Source of the DNA: a virus
Virus record (IMG/VR): IMGVR_UViG_3300028844_005393
Span: 16,181 to 80,180 of that record
Length of the DNA stretch: 64,000 nt
Reading direction: 5' to 3' (one strand)
Under the pieces are notes generated by a model. It saw only the letters and a list, made by a program, of their open reading frames with translations, searched no databases and was not told where the DNA came from. Positions 17,231 to 28,588 of this stretch are shown here, piece by piece. The first letter of the stretch is position 1. The number at the start of each line of letters is the position of its first letter. The position numbers and the translations under genes were made by a program.

Positions 17231-20200
17231 ATGACAAAGATTTTACAACATACATTTGCTTCATCGGCAGATAATGAAAATAATATACTAAGACATATTA
17301 GTTTAAGTTCGGATGACTTTAATAAAATTAAAGAATCCGAATCAAGTGGCGAGTTGTTTGGGGTAAACTCAAAAGATGTTATAGAGTTTTCTGCATTTAC
17401 CCAATCAAATGAACTTGTTGGTTGGAAAACCATTGAACAGGCACCGAGTTATTCAACCAAAAATATTACGCATCTAAATACATCAGGTGAACTAGAAAAT
17501 AAAACAATTTCTTACTTACAATCTTTGTATCCAAAAACAAAAAACGGAGAAGTAATAATTTCTCCTAAACACGAACTCGGTCTGCTTGGAATAGAACAGG
17601 GTGAGTATAAAATACGAATTTCGTACAAAAATGATATAGTTGGTTCGTTTGATAATCCATATAAATTTGAAATAAAAGAAATATCCAGTTCAAGAACAGA
17701 GATAAAAGCAGTAGCACAATCTTTTAAAAATTCAGTAAATCCGAACCAAGTTTCTTTGAATTTTGAATACTCAAACTTTATTAATAGACGAATTGTAGTA
17801 GCACATATACTTGAAAAAACTAAAGATTTACTTTTAACAAAATCATTCAAAGACGAACTTGAAACAAAAGAATTTTCAGCAAAAACATCTGACTATGAAT
17901 TGTATATTGAAAAAACCAAAAAAGCATTTTCTTTAAGTGAACTTGAGATTCTAACAGAGCTTGATTCAATTTATACAAATCTAAAAGATACATACACTAA
18001 TTTTTTATACGGAAGTTATAATGAGGTATTTACCGAAGGTAGATTTTATACCGAGTTCGTAAATTTAGTTGATTATACACTCAGCACCTTTTCTAGATTT
18101 GTACAAGAAGACAACAAAGATATTCGTCTTTTTTACAAGTTTATGTTGTTACAAATGTACGATGAAAGTGTAATAACTAATGTATACAAAAAAAGATTTG
18201 ATACATATCTCAACAATGGAATGAACTTTGGAAATGGTTTATATATTCCATTTTTAAGATATACGAGTTACACAGATGATTCTCTTGCGGAAAATTCAAA
18301 TGATGTATTACTAATAAAATTATTAACGCCCTTGGAGGACAATATAGAAGAGGGTGTAAACTTTTATATATCACAAACTCCGTATTCTGATGATATAATA
18401 AAAAGTTTGGTATTAAGAACAATAGCAGAAAAAAGTTCAAATACATTTAAACTAAGAGGACCGAATATATCCACAAAACTTACATCAAACTCAACAAAGA
18501 AATATTCACTCAGTGACGAAGAAAAAACCGAATCGTTAGGTAGAGATGAAACAAGTGCAGAAAACTTTTTTAAGACCACAAATACCGAAATAGAAAATCT
18601 TAATATTGATTATTCTGATTTTAAAAATTTTGTAAAATACTCATCTGCTCGTTCTAGGTTGGATAACTTTATATTAAAATTAACAAATATTTCTAAGTTA
18701 AAGTTTAAAATAAACGAAACAATTAGAAATATAAATAAATTAGACAGAGATGTTGCCGAGGGGTTGGTGGGTGCAAATGAAGCAGAGCGTTCCAAAGAAG
18801 TATTAAAAAACGAAGACATTAAAAAATATAATGAATCTATAATAGAAATATTTAAGTCATTTACTCCATACGATAAGTTTTTATACTTTGATGATAATGA
18901 AGCAGCCTGGCCACGAGAAACTTCATTTCAAATAAGTGGTTTTGTTGGTAAAAATAATTACTTAATTAAAAGTGCAAATGGTTTCTATAAACTTCATGCG
19001 TCAAGAAAATATGATATAGACAAAGTGTTTATAAACGAAGACAACCATTCGTGGCAAATACGATGGGACGCAATTGTATCCAAATGGAGATTATTCAACG
19101 AGGATTCGGATGACTACATTTACTCAAATAACTCAAACTTAAATTCAGGATTCACGGCATCAGAAACAAATCAAAGTGGATTTGATTCAGAATCTTCATT
19201 GTTTAAACTTGGAACACTTGAAGATGACTACACACAAGGAAAGGCGGTGTTTCCACCCGAATTAATACCGACTACGGTAATTGATTTTCAAAAAACAGAA
19301 GGATACAACTGGTATCAAATAAAAGCAAAAGAAGCAGATTTATACGATAGATATAACGATGATTCACTTAGAAATAGTATTCCTGAATTTTTGGTAAGAA
19401 CAAATGAAAATGATGAATTTACTTTGTTTTTAGATATGATAGGTGAGCAGTTTGATATATTGTCGGTGTATGCAGAAAATATGCGAGAAGTTTCATATGC
19501 AAGAAATTCATTAAACAAGGGAATTCCTAATCAGTTAGTATGGTTTGTTATGAACTCATTTGGAGTTCGTTTGTCGGGAAGAACCACCGACGACTCTACA
19601 ATAGGAAAGCAATTTGAAGAAAATCGTGATATAGTATGGAGACGTATATTAAACAACCTTCCTTATATATTAAAAACAACAGGTACAGAAAACTCAATAA
19701 GAGCATTATTTAGATGCTATGGTATACCCGATCACCTTTTCAAAATAAGAGAATATGGAGGAATAAACTATAATACAGACACAGAAGACTCAGATGCAAA
19801 TTTTAAAATAAGTACATTTGATTATTCACTCCAAGTTGACGAACCTGATCAGTATTTGCACATTCCAATTGACCTTGGTGAGACGAATACCAACTCGTGT
19901 GCATTTGAAATGAAACTAACAACACACGCAGAGTTTTTTGAACAAATTCAGGATACAGAAACATTTGACGAACTAAACTCAGGTACATTACCTGCAAATA
20001 CAGGAACATCAGTAAGTATTTCTAATTTAATAAACTCGGAAGATGATTACATAATAAACTCTACTTCACCTACATTTTATAGCAAACATAAAGATGAGGT
20101 TTCGTTTGTACCTGAAAAATGGAAACATACAAAAAGCACAATGGCAATTTCTTGGAAAAACTTCCGAGAAGGTGTTTCGTTTTCATACCCACAAGTAACC

Positions 20201-23200
20201 GCAGGTAAAGAAGCATCTTTCGTAACAATTTATTCTGATAGTGCAAAGAAAATAAGAAAAAACAAAGATGGTAAGGACGAATATTATTATGATCCATTAT
20301 ATACTCTTGCTGAAATTGGAGCACATGATACTCTCAACGGAGAAATTGTACGACTTTCGTTTGGATTATCTCATCAATCGGTTATTGATGATAGTCAATC
20401 TGATAAATTTAGAAATGATTTACATTCTGTTGATTTTAGATATGAAGGAAGTGTTGAAGGAGAACACTATACAATAAGTGAACTTAGAACAAGGCGATTT
20501 AGTAAAAACAATGGATTCTATCCAATTATACAATCAGACCGTTCGTGGGATTTTGGAATATATAAGAATGAAAATTTTCGTGATAACTATGGAAAGTTTT
20601 ATATAAATTTTTACAACACAGATGGTGTAATTTTATGTCCAGAGAAAAACTCAAATCCTATATACTTTGATAAAGATATTGAGTATGACATCTTGATTAA
20701 TTGTCGGACATCTAACATTGAAACGGACAGTAAAATATCAATTCATGTAAAAAGAGTATATGATTCTGAAGAAATATTTACAACAGAGATTGATATATTA
20801 GTATCAGAGTTTACTTCTTTACGTGTTTTTAAAACCAAAAACTTATATTTCGGAAACTATGAATCAGTTAATAAGTTCCGTGGAACACTTGACAAACTTA
20901 GAATATATTCGGATGAAGTTTCCGAAAGGCGATTTTTAAGTCACATAAATAACAACCAAGGATACGACTTGGATGATTATTTAAAACTAGAAAATTCATT
21001 ACACGTAAAGGTAAATTTTGATCACCCATATTCATTGGTAAATGATACAAAACATACTACTTTCAAATCTGCATTAATTGGTTCGGGTGTAGATAAAACT
21101 GGTAAAGGAGAATATTCAGGACAAATAGACTCCGAGGGTTTACGAGATTATACAGAAGGTTCTCGTGTAATAATAACATTTGAAAAAGACAATAAAGAAG
21201 AAGCAATAGAAACTGTAATAAACTCAAATACAGGAGTATTGCGTTTTAATTTACAAAAAGACTACAACATTGAGTTAATAAATAAACCAAGCATACGGTT
21301 ATCATCAACCACTAATTCAATAAAGAACTATGCACTTGCTGATAATGCCCAAGATATAACGGCATATAACTTTAACAAAACAGAGTATCCATATAACTTT
21401 GTTGGAAAAAATAGAACAGAAATAAGCAATTTACCCTCAATGGGGGCAAAGTCTTTTAACAACAATAAAATAAGAATTGAAACTCAAACAAAAGTGTCTC
21501 AATTAAGTCCTATTGCAAGGGCAACTAAAAAGTCTAAAGATAGGCATCCTGTTGATTCAAATAATTTAGGTGTGTACTTTAGTCCAACTGATATTGTAAA
21601 TCAAGAAATAATAAGATTTTTTGGACAAATAAATATGGGTGATTTTATCGGAGACCCACAAGAAACATACTCACATTATTACAAAAAGTTTGAAGGTTTG
21701 CGGCGTGTATTTTTTAAACACGGATTTGGAAAACTTGATATACAAAACTACTTTAATCTAATTAAGTCTTATATAGATCCTTCCTTGTTTGAAAACTTGG
21801 AAAAAATAGTTCCAGCAAGAGCAAATTTAATTTCTGGATTATTGGTAGAACCATCTTTACTTGAAAGAAACAAAATAATTCCACCACGGATACAGTCGGG
21901 AACATGGATTGATTTGGAAGAAAATGATGTTTCTGATAAAAAGAAAATACAAGAAATACTAAATATAGATTTTAAGATTGGCAACGGCCGAAACAACATA
22001 TCTACATTTGGAAACGAACGGTTGTATATCAAAAACAAAAATACAGATTACAAACTCACACATGAATCTAAAATAAAAGTATTTGATAATGAATCGGATT
22101 CTACATACAACTACAACTATAGTGGAAGTTTAATCGGAGAGGACATTAAAGATTATACTCGTGATTTATTTACAATAAATGGATTAACTGAGTATAAAGG
22201 AAAGTTGTGTCGTGTTGAAGAACTAAACGAAGAAAAAGAAATCGGAATTCAATACAGTGGCAAGTTAGTGAACTATGATATTTTCTTAAATGATGGAATT
22301 CAACTCATGGGACTCAAGTTTGGACTTGAATCAGCAAATGGGGTTTATGAATTTATATTTAAAGGAAACTCGGGTTTACCTGTATTTGCAAACCAAAACA
22401 GAAAGTGGTGGGTATTTTATTCATCACATAAAAATAGATGGATACTTGCATCAGACAATACGGTGGATGGAGGAAAGTATTTAGCACTGAATCGTAATAA
22501 AAAGTTTGAAAACTATACTTGGTTGGGTGGTAACAGAATAATAGACAGTAATACAAACTCACCCGAGTGGTTTAGCACCGGGTTCAATAATTCAATAGAG
22601 TCGGATAATTTACCAAATGAAAAAGCAGATTATTTTGGAAGAGTAAACTTTGTATCAAAGTATAATAGATTTATAGATTGCGATGCTTATTTACAAGGTT
22701 GGGTAAACGCGGAATTGTATGGAATATATGATGGAGAGTTAATAGAAAGAGTTTTTGTTGACTCCAATACATTTGAAAATATTAAGAAACCAAAACAAGA
22801 ATATATATTCTCGGGTGAAAAGAAGTATGTCTATTTCAACGGAAACTTCAGAGGAAAACTTCAAAACGGATGGGTGGGAAGTAAACAAATACAACAAGAA
22901 AATTCAAATAAGATAATAAGAATAATAGGATTTTTTGATGGAAAAAATCACGACTCATGTGAAAAACCATATTATACATCGGGTGAAATCAACTCACTTG
23001 TCAGTTTTGATAACCGTGACAAGTTGGTATTTGATTATAGAAATTTTGATAGCAATAATGTTAGGTATACTAAAAAGAATTTCAAGAACTTTAATTTAGT
23101 AAAAGTTCCCAATAAAATAAACTTTGATAACAAATTTGATTTCAAATTCGTATCTGATTTTAATATTAAGAACCAAGGAATTTCAGATTTAGTTGATCTA

Positions 23201-26200
23201 GCAAGTGGTGAGTTAAATAAAGATTACACAATAGAAACAACTGATATTTTTTATTCACCTTCATTATACAAGATTTCCACAAAATATAATTTAAATCTGA
23301 GAACAAATTCTATATTAGATGTAAAATTTATAGCAAAGAAAATAAGTTATAGAATCAAAAACTCTGATGTTATTTTAAAGTTAAAAAATTCTACCTTAAA
23401 ATTTAATTTTACAAATAATGAATTTAACGGAAATGAAATAATAAGTCGTGGAGAAGACTTTCAAGTAGGATCAATCTACAACCAAGCAGGAGAAAAACTT
23501 AGAGGAAATGCAAAAGAACTTATTGCAGATGTAAAGAAAAGCATCAATTACAAAGTGCACACAGAAACCGCAACTCAGGCAGATAAAGTAATTGAAAATG
23601 AAAACGATTTTTGCTTGGTAGTTGCAGGTGATTCTCTTGACAATTTTAATTTCATATTCATGGTTGTGCTTGGAAAGAAAGTAGAATTCCAAACAAGCAT
23701 GGATAATCAAAACTTTTTTAATAACACTTATATCAAAAAAGTTGAAAAGCAAACGTCACATGAACCAACTCCAATGCACATAAATAAAATACCGCAGTTC
23801 GTTAGAAAAATAGAATTCATAGAAAGTGGGTTGGGTTATATAGGTGATGAAATTGTAGAAGTATATGGTAAACGACCATTGAATTGGAAATCTTCATGGC
23901 CACAAAAGTTAAAAGCAGATAGTTTATTTAATATAGACAGAGATACGGGAGAAATTAAAGGAGTTAAATTTGATAACTTCTTAATATCTGGACTTAACTG
24001 GATTACAGATGAAACTATATCATATATTGATACACCTTTAATTAAAATAGAAAAACCAATTAAATCAGAACGTTTTACGAAAAGAGAACCTGCTGAACTT
24101 AGAATTGTGACAGGCGAACCAACACCACAAGTTTCTGCAAAAGTAACATTACAAAATTTTGTTAATTTAGAACTTGGTGATACAATAGGTAAGTCATTAA
24201 GATCAGCAAATATGTTCTTTGAAGGAAGTGAATTGATAAGATACGACACAGGACTAATTCATACTAAGAAAACAAACATCCAAACATCGGAGAAACGTTC
24301 TAGTAGAAGATTGAATTCCACAGAAGTTATTGTATTTTCAAACGAATCAATTTTGAATTTTGAAATGTATTTAGATAGCAAGATACGAGATATTATGCGG
24401 ATGGATATATGTGGAAATGAAACACCAATTACATCCGACACATATGATATTCAAATTAACAACTATATAAATGAAGATGATGACGAAGTAGATTATGATA
24501 TTTCATATGTAAAAAATCGTGAGGTAGTAAATAATTTCTTTGTTATATTAAATGAGCTGGAAGCAAAAGACCACGAGAAACAAATTGATGATGAACAATA
24601 TATCAACAAAATATCTAAAATAAATGAAAATAGATTTTCAAGTGGCTACATAAGAATAAATGGTTTTAATACAAACCAATCAACTGCAAACGGAATTTAT
24701 AGATTTAGAAATGATATATCGTATTGCGATAAGTTTGGTAGTAATAATGTACCAATTCCAACTTACACAAACGAAAATAAAGAGTGGATTATTACTTATG
24801 ATGAAGATATTAAAAAGTGGAAATTAAGAAACATAAAAACATTTGACTTTATTGTATCTAAAACAAAATTTATTGAAGACGGATTTCTTGCAAGTGAAAG
24901 TAACAACCAAGGTTTTTATACAGGTCGGGAAGTTATATTAAAACCAGAGTTTAAAGTTGATCGCAATGGAATAGTTTTTGATGAAGATGAAAATATCATT
25001 GGAAACACATTCCAAGAAGCAAATGTAAATGTAAGCAATAGGTTCAAGATAGTTCCAAACAAATTATTATTTAAACTCAATAAAGAAAACTTTAATAATT
25101 TTTTAATGTGGAAAGTTCAAATTACATCCAAGACAAATAAAAAATTTGTGTTTGAGATGCCAATTGTGTACATAAACTCAGATTCAAACGATGAGTTATT
25201 TTTAACAAAGTATAATAATTTAGAGGATAAATTAAAACAACTCAGTGTTACACAATTTCAAGAAACGAGTGAGTGTAGTTTAAATTTTCAAAATGCTATA
25301 TCATGGAAAATAAAGTTATATAATGAAAATAAAGGTGAGTTCTCTGCTACAAAGAAAATAAAAACACAAGGAGTCACTTATTTAAACTCAACTTGCTTTT
25401 CAAAGATAATAGATACTGATGCGGAAGGAAGGTATTCGTATGTTGCTGATAAAATTATTAATGACAAAAGTACATTACTGGAATATTCAGAGTATCACAA
25501 ACAATGGAAACTAAAAACCATAGACAGAAGTGTTACGTTGTCTATGAATAAAAAATACCCAAAATGTGGTGTTTACAAAACAACTACCAAAAACATATAC
25601 GGAATTTGTGAATACGAAAAAGCAGATGATTCAGGAAACCTAGCAATAAGATTTAGAAACTTTGATGAAGAATATGAAAACGCAAATGGTTTATATTTTT
25701 CATATGGTTATCTTGAGACTGGTGAACATTTATTTAGAAATGAAAACTCAAATTGGTTATTTTATACAACAGATGGTGGAAATACTTGGGATGTTAGGGA
25801 TGATAGAAACTATCCATCATTTAAGATTGAAATGTATAGTGAAATTGAACAAGTGGGTGTGTACACAGATAGTACAGAAAATATTAAAGTATTTCTTAAC
25901 TTTGAAGTTGATTTTGAGTTTGAAAATAAAAGAGATTTTCTAGATGTAGACAAAGATACATTGGCACTAAAAAGTAATTTAAATAAAATATTAGTGTACA
26001 ATAAAACAGGATATGAAAAAGATGTTTCTAATGACATGAACCTTGATGTAAGAATTGATATAGTTAATGCAAAAAAGAAATCAGAATATTGGTCATCAAT
26101 TCCGTGTAAAAATCAAAAAAACATAAATGATCTTTATATGCACAATAATCTGTTTCTAAAAACTACAAATGAAATTTTTGTTGATGAAGATGGAAACGAT

Positions 26201-28588
26201 AACTTCCAAATAGAATTAAATGTAAATAAGACCAAGAATGTGTTAGATGAATATAAACATTTTAAAACTAATTTATCAAACATAGAAGAAACAAAAACAA
26301 TAGATGTGGGTGAACTTTATTCAAATAAATTCAGTACATCCATAAAATACAAAGTTGGTGATATAGTATTTTTAAATGAAATGATGTGGGAATGTAAAAA
26401 AGATATTCCTGAAAACAGAAGTGTAATTCCTGGAATAGATTTTGATACGGGTAATCATTGGAAAATTATTAGTAAAAATTTCACAGAGTTACACATCACC
26501 ACTGAAATCCAAATAGAAAAGAAAAAGTATCGTGATATAACTAAAATTAACAACCATGATTTTCATTATACAAAAGAATTTGTTAAATTATTTAAATCAA
26601 AAAATCAGTTGGAAAGTGGTATAGATGAAGATTTTGAATCAAGTATATTTAAAAGATACAAAACTGATAAGAAGTATATGCCTTTTGATTTGGGCAATAT
26701 AGGAAAGCACAAAGATATAATACCTCATGGTAGGGTAAAAACACACACATACAATACCTATACAAGAAATATGGGTGTGTCTGATAACACAACCGATACA
26801 ACAATTGATAAAAGTGGATATTTGTGTGGAAAACCAACTATTGTAAGAACATACAAAAAGAACGAAGATAGGAAAGAGGAATATAGAAAAGATTCTTTTT
26901 GGTTTAACCAAGACAAAAAACACACACGAACAAGTGAACCTCAAAACTTGTACGAAAAACCAGAACAAGAACCAATTATTTCTTTTAGATTTGAGAAGTT
27001 TGATGTACTGAAAAATATATCACTTGTGGTAAGTGGGTTTACAACCGACCAAACCAAAGATTCAAATGGAAAATACGAGCAAATAAATAGTTCGTACAAT
27101 GATACAAATGTATATAAAAACGATAAAGGATACATCATATACAAAACAAATCAATGTTGGATTTTGATAAAATCAAATAAACCAATGGAACTTTCTGAAC
27201 TTATAGATTCAAATTCAGATTACACTACAAGTGAATCAAAGAAAATAGACGGTGAGTTGAATGGAAATTTTGGAAGTAGTGCAAATTTCACAAATCAGGT
27301 TGGGTTTGTAGAAATCTTAACGGATGAAATAATAGAAAAAACCCCAACTCCAACACCGGAAGTAACACCCACCCCAACTCAAACTCCGACTCCGAGTTTA
27401 TTGGATGATGAATCACCCGATGATCCAATTGCAAAGACAACACCTACACCCACACAAACAACCACACCTACACAAACTCCAAAAGAAAAAACACCGACAC
27501 CTGTGAGTAAAGAAGAAGAAAAATTATTTTTATATGAATTTAATGACCTTGCAATAACTTCAAAAAAATATGATTTATCCAAAAATCCAGAAGAAGTGGA
27601 AAAAGAAATAAAAGAAGATTTAGATAATAACAAAATAATTGTATCTGGTATAATGACAGTTGAAGAACTGTCGGAACGGGAAAGTGTTCTTACAAAAATA
27701 CCAACTTCAATAGAAAACTTTGGGGTAACGGTTGCGAGTTATTCAAAAATGATAGATAATGACTTAATAACAACAGATAATGTTACAAAGTATGGTTGGA
27801 CATCAACTGGTACGGTTTTAAAAGGAAAATTTAGATCATTTTATGTTTCAAGGAATAAAGCAGGAAGAACCCATAAATACGATAATCAAAATATATTTGC
27901 AGAATATGGTTATTATATAAAAAGTTGGTTTGGCCCACGCCCTGTTGTGGTAAAGTTGTTAAACCAAACAGCCGCAGTAACTGACCTAGAAGCAACAAGT
28001 GGGTTATCTGAAGGTGTTAAGCTAACATGGAAACCATCCTATAATGCCGTATACATTAGAATAGAATATAAAAATAAAAGTTCAAGTGAATGGAAAGTGT
28101 TAGAGGATAAAATTTCTCAAATCAGAGCAACGGGTGGATACGTTGACTCAGATATAAACTTAGATGAAGAACGAACATATCGTGTAATTTCCGTGGGGTT
28201 GTCCGGTAAAGAGACTATATCAGAAGAAGTTACTGGTTGGAAATTGGGAATACCAGCTTCTCCTGAATACGTAAATGCTTCTTATGATAAATTCGCAGAT
28301 AAAATTGAATTATCATGGGATGCGTCTGGATTAAACTCTCAGTTTAATAAGACAGATAATTATACAATTTTAAGATCAGAAACAAATGAATTTGAAGACT
28401 TCTCTACATATCAAGTTATAGCAACAGAGGTAACCAACTCAAATTATGTAGATGTTTTTAGTTTTACACCAAATAAAATCTTTTGGTATGTAGTTGTAGC
28501 AAACAACGAAAAAACAAAAATGATGACGTCAGAAGAATACAATAAAAAGAAGAACTGGTCAAAGTCAGCTGCCGGAAAAACAAAATAA
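17231..28588 (+). CDS. Giant multidomain baseplate/host-contact protein (3785 residues)
   Basis: A single uninterrupted frame of 3785 codons with ribosome site AAAGGGTT. The first 860 residues include a conserved baseplate-like part (LDMIGEQFDILSVYAENM, then WRRILNNLPYILKTTGTENS, at about 735-830) that marks gp7-position proteins of marine T4-like phages. A LamG/concanavalin-like domain follows (about 875-1240) with one SWKNFREN module inserted in it (about 917-1095). The rest contains at least six degenerate NGxY...W...W units (near residues 583, 1703, 2488, 2733, 2819, 3280), a CBM5/12-like segment (YKVGDIVFLNEMMWECKK, 3040-3083), Thr-Pro linkers (about 3370-3425) and two FN3-like domains at the end (about 3581-3765). 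It is therefore probably a wedge component carrying several glycan-binding modules. T4 gp7 has 1032 residues, so most of this protein is extra. Confidence 0.8.
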   Translation: MTKILQHTFASSADNENNILRHISLSSDDFNKIKESESSGELFGVNSKDVIEFSAFTQSNELVGWKTIEQAPSYSTKNITHLNTSGELENKTISYLQSLYPKTKNGEVIISPKHELGLLGIEQGEYKIRISYKNDIVGSFDNPYKFEIKEISSSRTEIKAVAQSFKNSVNPNQVSLNFEYSNFINRRIVVAHILEKTKDLLLTKSFKDELETKEFSAKTSDYELYIEKTKKAFSLSELEILTELDSIYTNLKDTYTNFLYGSYNEVFTEGRFYTEFVNLVDYTLSTFSRFVQEDNKDIRLFYKFMLLQMYDESVITNVYKKRFDTYLNNGMNFGNGLYIPFLRYTSYTDDSLAENSNDVLLIKLLTPLEDNIEEGVNFYISQTPYSDDIIKSLVLRTIAEKSSNTFKLRGPNISTKLTSNSTKKYSLSDEEKTESLGRDETSAENFFKTTNTEIENLNIDYSDFKNFVKYSSARSRLDNFILKLTNISKLKFKINETIRNINKLDRDVAEGLVGANEAERSKEVLKNEDIKKYNESIIEIFKSFTPYDKFLYFDDNEAAWPRETSFQISGFVGKNNYLIKSANGFYKLHASRKYDIDKVFINEDNHSWQIRWDAIVSKWRLFNEDSDDYIYSNNSNLNSGFTASETNQSGFDSESSLFKLGTLEDDYTQGKAVFPPELIPTTVIDFQKTEGYNWYQIKAKEADLYDRYNDDSLRNSIPEFLVRTNENDEFTLFLDMIGEQFDILSVYAENMREVSYARNSLNKGIPNQLVWFVMNSFGVRLSGRTTDDSTIGKQFEENRDIVWRRILNNLPYILKTTGTENSIRALFRCYGIPDHLFKIREYGGINYNTDTEDSDANFKISTFDYSLQVDEPDQYLHIPIDLGETNTNSCAFEMKLTTHAEFFEQIQDTETFDELNSGTLPANTGTSVSISNLINSEDDYIINSTSPTFYSKHKDEVSFVPEKWKHTKSTMAISWKNFREGVSFSYPQVTAGKEASFVTIYSDSAKKIRKNKDGKDEYYYDPLYTLAEIGAHDTLNGEIVRLSFGLSHQSVIDDSQSDKFRNDLHSVDFRYEGSVEGEHYTISELRTRRFSKNNGFYPIIQSDRSWDFGIYKNENFRDNYGKFYINFYNTDGVILCPEKNSNPIYFDKDIEYDILINCRTSNIETDSKISIHVKRVYDSEEIFTTEIDILVSEFTSLRVFKTKNLYFGNYESVNKFRGTLDKLRIYSDEVSERRFLSHINNNQGYDLDDYLKLENSLHVKVNFDHPYSLVNDTKHTTFKSALIGSGVDKTGKGEYSGQIDSEGLRDYTEGSRVIITFEKDNKEEAIETVINSNTGVLRFNLQKDYNIELINKPSIRLSSTTNSIKNYALADNAQDITAYNFNKTEYPYNFVGKNRTEISNLPSMGAKSFNNNKIRIETQTKVSQLSPIARATKKSKDRHPVDSNNLGVYFSPTDIVNQEIIRFFGQINMGDFIGDPQETYSHYYKKFEGLRRVFFKHGFGKLDIQNYFNLIKSYIDPSLFENLEKIVPARANLISGLLVEPSLLERNKIIPPRIQSGTWIDLEENDVSDKKKIQEILNIDFKIGNGRNNISTFGNERLYIKNKNTDYKLTHESKIKVFDNESDSTYNYNYSGSLIGEDIKDYTRDLFTINGLTEYKGKLCRVEELNEEKEIGIQYSGKLVNYDIFLNDGIQLMGLKFGLESANGVYEFIFKGNSGLPVFANQNRKWWVFYSSHKNRWILASDNTVDGGKYLALNRNKKFENYTWLGGNRIIDSNTNSPEWFSTGFNNSIESDNLPNEKADYFGRVNFVSKYNRFIDCDAYLQGWVNAELYGIYDGELIERVFVDSNTFENIKKPKQEYIFSGEKKYVYFNGNFRGKLQNGWVGSKQIQQENSNKIIRIIGFFDGKNHDSCEKPYYTSGEINSLVSFDNRDKLVFDYRNFDSNNVRYTKKNFKNFNLVKVPNKINFDNKFDFKFVSDFNIKNQGISDLVDLASGELNKDYTIETTDIFYSPSLYKISTKYNLNLRTNSILDVKFIAKKISYRIKNSDVILKLKNSTLKFNFTNNEFNGNEIISRGEDFQVGSIYNQAGEKLRGNAKELIADVKKSINYKVHTETATQADKVIENENDFCLVVAGDSLDNFNFIFMVVLGKKVEFQTSMDNQNFFNNTYIKKVEKQTSHEPTPMHINKIPQFVRKIEFIESGLGYIGDEIVEVYGKRPLNWKSSWPQKLKADSLFNIDRDTGEIKGVKFDNFLISGLNWITDETISYIDTPLIKIEKPIKSERFTKREPAELRIVTGEPTPQVSAKVTLQNFVNLELGDTIGKSLRSANMFFEGSELIRYDTGLIHTKKTNIQTSEKRSSRRLNSTEVIVFSNESILNFEMYLDSKIRDIMRMDICGNETPITSDTYDIQINNYINEDDDEVDYDISYVKNREVVNNFFVILNELEAKDHEKQIDDEQYINKISKINENRFSSGYIRINGFNTNQSTANGIYRFRNDISYCDKFGSNNVPIPTYTNENKEWIITYDEDIKKWKLRNIKTFDFIVSKTKFIEDGFLASESNNQGFYTGREVILKPEFKVDRNGIVFDEDENIIGNTFQEANVNVSNRFKIVPNKLLFKLNKENFNNFLMWKVQITSKTNKKFVFEMPIVYINSDSNDELFLTKYNNLEDKLKQLSVTQFQETSECSLNFQNAISWKIKLYNENKGEFSATKKIKTQGVTYLNSTCFSKIIDTDAEGRYSYVADKIINDKSTLLEYSEYHKQWKLKTIDRSVTLSMNKKYPKCGVYKTTTKNIYGICEYEKADDSGNLAIRFRNFDEEYENANGLYFSYGYLETGEHLFRNENSNWLFYTTDGGNTWDVRDDRNYPSFKIEMYSEIEQVGVYTDSTENIKVFLNFEVDFEFENKRDFLDVDKDTLALKSNLNKILVYNKTGYEKDVSNDMNLDVRIDIVNAKKKSEYWSSIPCKNQKNINDLYMHNNLFLKTTNEIFVDEDGNDNFQIELNVNKTKNVLDEYKHFKTNLSNIEETKTIDVGELYSNKFSTSIKYKVGDIVFLNEMMWECKKDIPENRSVIPGIDFDTGNHWKIISKNFTELHITTEIQIEKKKYRDITKINNHDFHYTKEFVKLFKSKNQLESGIDEDFESSIFKRYKTDKKYMPFDLGNIGKHKDIIPHGRVKTHTYNTYTRNMGVSDNTTDTTIDKSGYLCGKPTIVRTYKKNEDRKEEYRKDSFWFNQDKKHTRTSEPQNLYEKPEQEPIISFRFEKFDVLKNISLVVSGFTTDQTKDSNGKYEQINSSYNDTNVYKNDKGYIIYKTNQCWILIKSNKPMELSELIDSNSDYTTSESKKIDGELNGNFGSSANFTNQVGFVEILTDEIIEKTPTPTPEVTPTPTQTPTPSLLDDESPDDPIAKTTPTPTQTTTPTQTPKEKTPTPVSKEEEKLFLYEFNDLAITSKKYDLSKNPEEVEKEIKEDLDNNKIIVSGIMTVEELSERESVLTKIPTSIENFGVTVASYSKMIDNDLITTDNVTKYGWTSTGTVLKGKFRSFYVSRNKAGRTHKYDNQNIFAEYGYYIKSWFGPRPVVVKLLNQTAAVTDLEATSGLSEGVKLTWKPSYNAVYIRIEYKNKSSSEWKVLEDKISQIRATGGYVDSDINLDEERTYRVISVGLSGKETISEEVTGWKLGIPASPEYVNASYDKFADKIELSWDASGLNSQFNKTDNYTILRSETNEFEDFSTYQVIATEVTNSNYVDVFSFTPNKIFWYVVVANNEKTKMMTSEEYNKKKNWSKSAAGKTK

